Assembly: GCA_965644315.1 (NCBI GenBank)
Contig: CBFFRQ010000064.1
Coordinates: 124,001-188,000 of the forward strand
Direction of reading: 5' to 3'
DNA length: 64,000 nt
Source: Caecitellus pseudoparvulus
Lineage: Eukaryota; Bigyra: Bicosoecida
The notes beneath the pieces are model-generated. The model ran no database searches and had not been told where the DNA came from. It saw only the letters and a program-made list of their open reading frames with translations. The position numbers were made by a program, and so were the translations under genes. This document shows, in pieces, positions 20,022 through 27,465 of this stretch; the first letter of the stretch is position 1; the number at the start of each line of letters is the position of its first letter.

Positions 20022-20649
20022 TCACTTGGCGTTGATGTCTGGGATGGGCTGCTGCGCCTCGGCGAGAAATTTCTCCAACCAGGGGCGGTACTCCACCCGG
20101 CCAGTCTTGCCCGGGTCTGCCTCCAGCAAGAACTCTTCTACATCCTCCAGGCTCATGGGCTCGGAGCCTAGGCTGCCGAAGATGGTGCGGAATTGGCCGT
20201 GGGTGATAAAGCCGCTGCCAGCCTGGTCGAACACTGCGAACTTGCGGGCCAGCGTGTCCAGGTCACTCAGTCCGTCTGTGAACTTGCACACGATCTCCAG
20301 CCACGCCACGTAGTCCAGACGCTTGTCCACGGCCTTGGCCTCGACTACGGCGGTGACTTGCGCCTGGGCGGGGGGAGGGTGCAGTGGCCATGACACACCT
20401 GGCAGCGTGGTGCGTCCCCTGCTCGCAACGACGCACCTGGGTGGGCGTGAAGCCCATCGCTCGCAGCATGCCACCCAAGTCCACGGCAGCCACCTCGCCC
20501 ACCTGTGTCGCATCGTACGCGTCCCAGCACCGCTTGGCCCGGGCGATCTGGTCGTCGCTCAGCACGTCAATGTCTGGCCACACATCGGGGTCGGCTGGTG
20601 GTGCAAATTTGGCTGGGTCCACGGCCCCCTTCTTCTTGCGCGCTGCCAT
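20022..20649 (-). CDS. EF-hand-like (calmodulin superfamily) protein, two exons
   Basis: Exons 20649-20437 and 20363-20022 join in phase 0 across a 73-base intron to give 184 residues. A basic N-terminus (MAARKKKG) is followed by paired helix-loop-helix units: RCWDAYDATQVGEVAAVDLG, LDYVAWLEIV, FAVFDQAGSGFITHGQF and EADPGKTGRVEYRPWLEKF. The third loop starts Asp but has Ala at position 3 and Gln at position 12 where Glu is expected, and the fourth is also degenerate, so calcium binding may be weak or lost. The pattern fits calmodulin-like light chains or the ciliary EFCAB2/DRC8 group; I cannot choose. GCGTTTC lies about 25 bases upstream of the start (20673-20679 on the minus strand). Confidence 0.75.
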
Positions 20650-20833
20650 GGCGCTGTGCGGAAGTTGCGAGAGAAACGCCCAGCGCAGCCAAACTTGCCC
20701 GCGCACGTGACGAAGTGCTGCCTGGCAGGCGCACGCCACAGTCAACGCAGCAGAAACTAAAATTTAAGCCTCATCTGCATTATCTCTAGTGTGTCGTGCG
20801 GAATTTGGGTGTGTCAAGTTCTGCTCAGCCTGC

Positions 20834-21982
20834 TTACCAGCTGGCCCACAGGCTGGCACCCCCAAAGAAACTCGGCGTGGTGGCAGGGAACAGCGCCAAG
20901 CTGAACCCGACTAGGCCAGCGAGGTGTGTGCCTAGGATCCCTGCGAAGCGGACAGGGGGGGGCGGGGGTGCCTGCAACGTGTGTGCGCTGGCTCGCCCCA
21001 CGGTGCTGCGTTGCCACGCACAGAAACGGGCACGGTAGCCTGGGTCAGTGACCCGCAAGAAGTCCAAGCTGGGCAGCCCAAAGCAATTGCACAGCGCGTG
21101 TGCTGCAACGGCCGCCGGCAACGAGCCGGTGCGCAGCAGCAGCACCCAGGCAATGCCGCCAAACACCCACGTGTATGCTAGCTGCACCATGCAGGTCAGA
21201 ATGGCGCTGGCCAGAGCACGTCCTTCCCGTAACAGTTTCCACAAGTGGTGCAGGTGAGCCACGGCGAAGGCTAGGGGGCCGAGCAGGATGGCGAGGGCGG
21301 CCGAGCAGCCGGCGCTGTGCAGCCACGCAGCAAGCAGCCCTCGAAACACCACCTCCTCGACAAGCGGAGCGCACACCACGGCACGGATGGGCAAGTGGCG
21401 GGAGAGTGGGTTGCTGGCTTGTTCGAGCGGCAGCACTTTGTGCGCTGCGATGCGCAGCGCCACTGCTGCGTTGCCAGCCGGCGTCATGCTGCCCGCAATG
21501 CTGAAGCCTTCCACACACGCATGCAGGACGCTGCCCGCGAAAAGCAAGCATATCAGCGCCAAAGCAGTGGCGCAGGCCAGCACATGGGCGAGGATGTGCC
21601 CATGCAGGCCGATGGCAGTCCACGGGGGAAGGCTTGAAGGCTGTGAAGCAGGCAGGCGAGGCTGCGGCGAAGCACACAGCACGCAAGGCACAGCGCACGC
21701 ACAGCAAGCGCAACAGTGACACCAGTCGCAACTGCACTGTACACAGTGACTGTCAGTATGCGTCCGTACACCTGGGTGGCGGGGGGCGGGCGGGCAGTGC
21801 GGCCAAGCATGCGGAAATCGGTTTCCCGGCACAGGCCTTCTGCGCACGTGTGTGGGGTGGTTGTGAGGCAGCGCCCGCACTGAAGCAGGCAGGGCATAGC
21901 ACACAGCCACAAAGCCAGCCGCGAGGGCGACGGAGACGCCGCCTGCCTGCAGCAGGGACAGGGAGGGCGTCCCGCTGGCCAT
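20834..21982 (-). CDS. RCE1: CAAX prenyl protease 2 (RCE1), four exons
   Basis: Exons 21982-21881, 21771-21703, 21640-21022 and 20940-20834 join in frame to 298 residues. RCE1 is an ER membrane glutamate protease that removes the last three residues of prenylated CAAX proteins. The catalytic core is visible: APLVEEVVFRGLLAAWL (EExxxR), FAVAHLHHLWKLL (second motif with His) and AAHALCNCFGLP (final His/Asn). Hydrophobic segments at both ends fit a multi-pass membrane protein. The size is close to human RCE1 (329). Three of three donors begin GTGCG. TAATGCA about 55 bases past the stop (20777-20783) fits the 3' motif. It is unlikely to be a bacterial-type CPBP protein because AHLHH matches the RCE1 AHFHH pattern. 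Confidence 0.87.
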   Translation of the reverse strand: MASGTPSLSLLQAGGVSVALAAGFVAVCYALPASVRALPHNHPTHVRRRPVPGNRFPHAWPHCPPAPRHPGVRTHTDSHCVQCSCDWCHCCACCACAVPCVLCASPQPRLPASQPSSLPPWTAIGLHGHILAHVLACATALALICLLFAGSVLHACVEGFSIAGSMTPAGNAAVALRIAAHKVLPLEQASNPLSRHLPIRAVVCAPLVEEVVFRGLLAAWLHSAGCSAALAILLGPLAFAVAHLHHLWKLLREGRALASAILTCMVQLAYTWVFGGIAWVLLLRTGSLPAAVAAHALCNCFGLPSLDFLRVTDPGYRARFCAWQRSTVGRASAHTLQAPPPPPVRFAGILGTHLAGLVGFSLALFPATTPSFFGGASLWASW

Positions 21983-22337
21983 GGTTCAAACTCCCTCAAT
22001 TCGCGAAGGCGCTCACACCGCCAGCAGACAAATAGATCACGAAGGAGTGCGAAGTGAACTTCGGGCAGGGTTGCATTGCTGCCGGGAATCACGCACAGGG
22101 GGGGCAGGGGACGGGGCGAGCCCCCTTCCCAGGCCTCCTCCGCAGGCCACGCTGCCACGACACACTTGACCCACCACTACCGTCCCTAGTGGACGCACAG
22201 CGTGGCCAGGGGGCACACTGGCACCTAGTACCAGGCCCCCAGCCACTGCGCGCATTGGTGGGCCTGCCATGCCGCGCCAGCACACCCCGCAGGTGAGGCT
22301 GGGCAGGGGGCGCTCCGCCGGCGCCAGGGCAGCCGCC
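21983..22337. other. Intergenic region between RCE1 and PP4c
   Basis: 355 bases, both neighbours on the minus strand. It holds the RCE1 promoter and the PP4c 3' region, with CAATGCGC (a one-base variant of the 3' motif) about 85 bases after the PP4c stop. No gene was found. Confidence 0.4.
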
Positions 22338-23623
22338 TCAGATGAAGTAATCGGGGGCGGGCTTCTTGGCGGGGATGCCGCGCGCCTCCTGCGGCGCCGC
22401 CTCGAAGATCTTGAAGGAGCGGTCCAGGTTCTCGTCCAGCTCCAGGATGGCGGCGACGTTGCCACAGCGGTAGCAGTAGTTCGGGGCGGACCACACGGTT
22501 GCCAGGCTGCCGTTGAACATCCACTTGTACCCCTCCATGACCAGCTGGTGGGCACGGCAGATGAGGTTCAGGTTGTTCAGCATGTTGAACTTGTCCACGA
22601 CGTCGGCCCCGAACAGGTACCCGGCGCCGCGCGGGGACAGGCCCCAGCCGTCGATGTCCTCGGGGTCGGACCACATGAGGTCGCACATGGCGCCGTCGTG
22701 GGGCACCTCCTGCTTGCGGTCGATGATGCGGATCTGGTCCAGCGTGTTGATGCTGGGGGACAGCCCGCCGTGCACGCAGAAGATCTTGTCGGCGATGATG
22801 GCTGACAGGGACAGGAAGTCGAAGATCTCCGTGCAGTACCGCCACACGTTCACGCTGCCGTACTTGCGCAGGCACTCGTCGTAGAAGCCGTACACCTGGG
22901 TAATCTGACGGCTCTCGTGGTTGCCACGGATCAGGGTGATGCGGTCGGGGTACCGAACCTGGGAAGGTGTGCGTGGTGCGGGGAAAGGTGCCAGTGGGAA
23001 TGCGTGGGTGACGGAAGTGCTCCCAGGAACGCCCTGCGAGCGCCCGCCGCGCATCGCGGCCCAATGGCCCGCGCAAATGCTGAAGGGCACACACTGCAGG
23101 GCATCCGCGCGCTTGCACGGCGGCGGAAGGGTGTCCTCGCACGGTGGCGGCCGCAGTGCAAACGCGGCCTGCACTGCACCACGCCAGCAGGAACTCACCT
23201 TCAGTGCCAGCAGCAGCAAGAAGGTCTCCACAGAGTAAAAGCCGCGGTCCACAAAGTCACCCAGGAACAGGTAGTTAGTGTCGGGGGGTGAGCCGCCCAC
23301 CTTCAACAGCTGCGGCGCAGAGAACAGTTGAGGGTGGCGGCGGGCGGGCGTTGGTGCAGGTGCGCAGCGCAAGTCAGCTGCACTCGCCAGTGCGCCTGCA
23401 CCCCCCCCGCACGGCTTGTGGCACCCACCTCCAACAGGTCGTAGAACTGGCCGTGCACGTCACCTACGACAGCGACAGGCGCCGCCACACGCTGCACGTT
23501 GCTCTCGTCAACGAGGATCTCCCGTGCACGATCACACAGGGCCTTCACCTCGCTCTCCTTGAGGTATTCGCAGCGCTTCAGCTGCTCAATCTGCCGGTCC
23601 AGGTCGGAAATAGCAGATGCCAT
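22338..23623 (-). CDS. PPP4C: Serine/threonine protein phosphatase 4 catalytic subunit, three exons
   Basis: Exons 23623-23429, 23309-23199 and 22958-22338 give 308 residues (human 307). PPP family metal and phosphate motifs are complete: [21 protein letters not shown] and [39 protein letters not shown] and the ending [14 protein letters not shown] match PP4 rather than PP2A or PP6; the C-terminal YFI replaces the methylatable YFL of most orthologues. PP4 acts with regulatory subunits in DNA repair, centrosome and splicing control. Intron 2 is 240 bases, long for this window. GCGTTTC lies about 75 bases upstream (23695-23701, minus strand). Confidence 0.96.
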
Positions 23624-24642
23624 GGTGGCTGTGTCTCTAGACTTCTCTCTGCGGCTTGCAGGCTGAACTCAGAAGCGTGCCACGTAACGTACTCGAAACG
23701 CGCAACTGCCCTGGAGCGTGGGGTTCAACAAGTGTGCTTCAGCGGACATGCAGACATGTCAGCCAGGTTCGCGTGAGATCTGATGGATTGTGGTTTTGCG
23801 CCCAACGAGTTCCTGTGATCCGCGTTGCCATTGTTCAAAGGGGGGCAAGCCCGGTGCACTTCCAGCACTGCATCCGTGCTTCGCCTGAGCAGAGATGCAG
23901 TGCACACGGAGGGGCACTATATATCGGAAGCCAATCTCTACACAATTTTGCACGTGCTCGGCCCGGGTTTCGTTCACTCCTGACTTTGACACTGCTGGTG
24001 TTTCACGGGCGTTTCGCGTCCACGCGACAAGGCACAACATCGCAGAACGGCAAGACCTTCAAGAACGCCTGATATTGCAGGTTGATGCCTGCATTCCAAG
24101 CGTTGTCATGCTCTGCCTGCCAGCTCCCTAGCATGAAGCATTCGGCGCAGGCTCTCAAAGGGCCAGGCACAGAGCTGACAAACGAAGTCTAGAAGGCCCT
24201 TGCCGTAGCTCTAAGGGCTGCACAGGGGAGAAAAAACCTTGCGTGCGCAACAGAACAAGGAGCAGCGAGCTGATACATCCAGCCTGGCTGCCTGACTCGC
24301 GCACGCGCCTGGAGCACGCCGTCCCCAGCGTGACTCAATGCCACGCACTGCGCTCTGAGCCAAGTGGAGGCCTCCCTCGCTGGATGCACTCGGGCTGACT
24401 TGCTGGCCGGGCCAGGTTTGTGTCTCACTCCCATCCGCACCACGCGCCATGTCAGGGTGGCCCCTCACGTCGCGATGTGCGGGGCAGGGGGGCTATGGGT
24501 CACACTGCCAAGGGGGGTATTGGGCGGCGGCCCACACTTTGCCGTGGCGGGCCACATTCGCACTGCACACTGTTGACCACGTGCCTGTCCCACTTGCTCA
24601 CCTGGGCCCCTTGTGCACCTGATCGAGTCACCCACTCCAGCC
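23624..24642. other. 1-kb gap between PP4c and the first papain-fold gene
   Basis: No supported gene. 23624-24430 is lower in GC than its surroundings and has no family match in any frame. From about 24435 it is the left flank of the tandem duplication, which recurs at about 25792. A GTTTCACGGGCGTTTCGCG stretch (24000-24018) resembles the upstream GCGTTTC motif. An unrecognised non-coding RNA cannot be excluded. Confidence 0.4.
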
Positions 24643-25455
24643 ATGGCTTCCTCCAGTAGCAGCAGCGGGAAGGTGGTTGGTGAGTCTGTGACGGAGTACT
24701 TCAAGGAGCATGCAGACGACGTCTTCGTGGTTGAGGATGTCCGCTACTACTGCCTGAACGTCGGAATGGTCACAGACAGTGCTGTGGAGGCTGCCGACAA
24801 GAACCCCCTTCTGCTTCTACATCCCATGATGTGGTTCTTGGGAGCGGCCCACCTCGCGCAGAAGGCAGCAGCACGAGTCACCACCGGCTGTGCCAACGAG
24901 CACTGGTACATCGTCCTGAAGAACGTCACCACAGGCGACTCCTTCCTCCTGGAGTACACCACTGAGGGTGTCATCAAAGGTGGCGAGCCGCTCCCTAACC
25001 GCAAGAACTACCATCTGAACTCAACGTGGTACACTTCCTGCACCAGCACCAAGCGCAAGGGTGCCAAGATCCACGCCTTCCTGAGGGACTCGGGGTGGCC
25101 CACCAAGAAGTACAACATCTACACTGGAGGCAACTGCCAGAAGTTTGTCAAGGAGTTCACAGAGGCCTTCGAGGACAGGATGGGCTGAGTACGGCGCTGC
25201 TACAGCGCCACCAGCCACCGCCAATGCATCTCCTGGCCCCACGCACACGTGGCCTGCACACCCTGTCCACACTGCACTGCTGCTGTGCAGCCTGTTCCCA
25301 CGCAGCGTGGTCGCTGCAGCCCACGCTGTGGTGTGCTGGCCAGGTTCCAGCGCCGTGACTCGCGGATTTTGAATCTCGGCGCGCCGGTCCCCACCAGGGC
25401 AAGCAGCGCGGCCAGTGCGCCCCATGGCGCACGGCATGGCCCTGCAGTGCGTGGC
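24435..25455 (+). repeat. Tandem duplication, copy A (about 1 kb)
   Basis: The coding sequence plus about 200 bases of 5' flank and about 265 bases of 3' flank recur 1359 bases downstream. Shared flank blocks include CACTTGCTCACCTGG, GCACCTGATCGAGTCACCC and, downstream, CGCCACCAGCCACCGCCAAT. No terminal inverted repeats or target-site duplication are visible, so unequal crossing over is more likely than transposition. Confidence 0.85.
24643..25188 (+). CDS. Papain-fold (LRAT/NlpC-P60/PPPDE-like) protein, copy A
   Basis: A 181-residue intronless gene. The central block CANEHWYIVLKNVTTGD (His87) followed by FLLEYTTEGV, and the late YTGGNCQKFVKEF (Cys165), has the His-before-Cys order of the circularly permuted papain-like folds (LRAT, PPPDE/DeSI, NC domain). 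I infer a cysteine hydrolase or acyltransferase with His87 and Cys165 as the active pair; family assignment needs a profile search. No signal peptide or transmembrane segment; residues 55-70 are hydrophobic (LLLLHPMMWFLGAAH) and might contact membrane. ATG context is CCATGG. CGCCAATGCATC lies about 35 bases past the stop. It pairs with copy B at 26002. Confidence 0.7.
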   Translation: MASSSSSSGKVVGESVTEYFKEHADDVFVVEDVRYYCLNVGMVTDSAVEAADKNPLLLLHPMMWFLGAAHLAQKAAARVTTGCANEHWYIVLKNVTTGDSFLLEYTTEGVIKGGEPLPNRKNYHLNSTWYTSCTSTKRKGAKIHAFLRDSGWPTKKYNIYTGGNCQKFVKEFTEAFEDRMG

Positions 25456-26001
25456 ATGACCATGCACTACACAGCGCAGCCCTAGAACCCGCTTCAATGG
25501 GCCCCCGCAAGCACAGAAAAACTGGCAAACGTGGCCTGCACGCCGTGCCAGGCGTCACCTCAATACCAAACCACGGCCACAGCCACCTCCATCACGCCCA
25601 CCACACAGCGACACCCACCCAGTACACAGGCATCACCACCTGCCTGCCGTGCAGGGCATGCGTCCCGCGGGCCGCCCGGGCCGGCACTCCACTGCCACCG
25701 GGTGAGGTGTGGTGCTGGGTCGACTTGAGGCGAGTCTGTGCCAGTGGCCACGCGGGCTCAGCGCCCACGCCACTGGCTCCTGCTAGGTGCACGCCACCAC
25801 GCGCCATGGCCGGGTGGCCCCTCACGTCATGGCCTGCGGGCGGGAGGGGGGTCACGAGACACCCTGCGAAGGGGGGCACAGGAGGGCGCCACACACTGTG
25901 CCGTGGCGGGCACATCCCACACTGCACACTGTCGACCTCGCGCCTGCCCCACTTGCTCACCTGGACCCCTTGTGCACCTGATCGAGTCACCCACTCCAGC
26001 C
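25189..26001. other. Spacer between the tandem papain-fold genes
   Basis: 813 bases. 25189-25455 is the duplicated 3' flank of copy A, 25456-25791 is unique sequence, and 25792-26001 is the duplicated 5' flank of copy B. No gene was found in the unique part. Confidence 0.5.
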
Positions 26002-26812
26002 ATGGCTTCCTCCAGCAGCAGTGGCAAGGGTTGCGGAGGCAACGCAGTGCTGGACTACTTCGAGGAGCATGGAGACGACGTCTTCGTGGTTGAGGATGTG
26101 CGGTACTACTGCCTGAACATCGGAATGGCCACAGACAATGCTATCGAGGACGCGCACGAACAACCCCTTCTGTGGCTATTTCCACCGACGTGGATGTGGG
26201 GAGCAGCCCACCTCACGCAGAAGGCCGCAGCACGAGTCACGACCGGCTGTGCCAACGAGCACTGGTACATCGTCCTGAAGAACGTCACCACAGGCGACTC
26301 CTTCCTCCTGGAGTACACCACTGAGGGCGTCATCAAAGGTGGCGAGCCGCTCCCTGGCCGCAAGAACTACCACCTGGACTCAATGTGGTACACTTCCTGC
26401 ACCGGCACCAAGCGCAAGGGTACCAAGATCCACGCCTTCCTGAGGGACTCTGGGTGGTCCAACAAGACCTACAACCTCTACACTGGAGGCAACTGTCAGA
26501 AGTTCGTGAAGGCCTTCACCAAGGCCTTCGAGGACAGGATGGGCTGAGCACGGCACTGCTACAGCGCCACCAGCCACCGCCAATGCACCTCCTGGCCTCA
26601 TGTACAGGTGGTCTGCACGCCCTGTCCACACCGTACTGCTGCTGTGCAGCCTGTTCCCACGCAGCGTCGTCGCTGCAGCCCATGCTGTGGTGTGCTGGCC
26701 AGGTTCCAGCGCAGTGACTCGCGCGGATTTTGACCCACGCCACGCCAGTCACCACCAGGCCAAGCAACACGGCCAGTGCGCCTCATGGCACACGGCACGA
26801 CCCTGCCGTGCA
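25792..26812 (+). repeat. Tandem duplication, copy B (about 1 kb)
   Basis: Direct-repeat partner of 24435-25455 at a constant offset of about 1359 bases through the coding part. Flanks are alignable by eye with scattered substitutions and small indels. Confidence 0.85.
26002..26547 (+). CDS. Papain-fold (LRAT/NlpC-P60/PPPDE-like) protein, copy B
   Basis: This gene has the same length (181 residues) and the same putative His87 (NEHWYIVLK) and Cys165 (GGNCQKFVK) as copy A. By my count 144 of 181 residues are identical. Differences cluster in the first 66 residues (25 of 37). Residues 73-118, which include His87, are identical, and the DNA there differs at only a few silent sites. The hydrophobic patch at 55-70 is altered to LLWLFPPTWMWGAAH. 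Both copies keep an open frame and a CGCCAATGCA element after the stop, so both look functional. The pattern suggests a diverging N-terminal surface on a conserved catalytic core, or partial gene conversion. Confidence 0.7.
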   Translation: MASSSSSGKGCGGNAVLDYFEEHGDDVFVVEDVRYYCLNIGMATDNAIEDAHEQPLLWLFPPTWMWGAAHLTQKAAARVTTGCANEHWYIVLKNVTTGDSFLLEYTTEGVIKGGEPLPGRKNYHLDSMWYTSCTGTKRKGTKIHAFLRDSGWSNKTYNLYTGGNCQKFVKAFTKAFEDRMG

Positions 26813-27465
26813 TGGAGGATGCAATTTCTCGTTGTCTGACTCGCAGCTTGTCATTCACTATGTCTTTGAGCTGGTGTTGGCGCTTCGAAGGGAATGGGCC
26901 GCCGCCTCCTTCCCTGCTGCACTACACAGCTCCCACTCATGGCTCTTTTCCCGCTTTGGCGTGCTCGGGGGCGTCGGAGCCGGGAAGGGTGAGCGGAAGT
27001 TGGATTGAGAAGGTCGCATGCGGCCTGCCGTAACACCAGTCCCTCGAGCCAGGGTGCGTGCCCGTTCAACCGACTGATGGGACAAGGACAATTCCTTTAC
27101 CCACCTTATGTCCCACGATTGTGTCCCTTGGAGTCTTCTAGTGATCTGCTTTCCATGCTGGCTCCAAAGAGTCAAACGTGGCGTACACCAGCTCAATGGG
27201 CTTATTGCATGCTGGCTAATGTACAGGGGATGTAAAGAAAGCGAGCTGGGTGCAGCTCTGACCCGTAGCTGCATGTGCGTCACCATGGGTGACTGACGGC
27301 CTTGCGCTGGCTTGATGTCGAGCAATGGATTATGCCTGCAAAACCTCATGTCGAGCATGCGGGGTCGAGCCCCCAAAAGAGCAGTTCAACGGTTCACACG
27401 ATGCATACAAAAAGAAACTTAACTAGCTTTCGCGTACTGCACGCTTGTGATGCAGAGCCTCTTGC
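26548..27465. other. Gap between copy B and the calpain gene
   Basis: 918 bases. 26548-26812 is duplicated 3' flank. 26813-27465 is AT-richer, unique sequence with no supported gene, ending in the calpain promoter or 5' leader. Confidence 0.4.

Noticed and set aside
20022-20649. Calling the EF-hand-like gene calmodulin or centrin
   Set aside because: The visible loops lack key acidic residues at positions 3 and 12, and the sequence is too divergent for a specific name.
23624-24430. A hidden protein gene in the 0.8-kb gap upstream of the papain-fold pair
   Set aside because: Frames are short, lack family motifs, and no splice pattern gives a convincing product.
24435-26812. Transposon or retroelement as the cause of the duplicated papain-fold genes
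   Set aside because: No terminal inverted repeats, target-site duplication, poly(A) tail or transposase; the flanks belong to the repeat unit itself.
27340-27420. A GGGGTCGAGCCCCC stretch resembling a tRNA T-arm
   Set aside because: No matching acceptor or anticodon stems can be folded around it.
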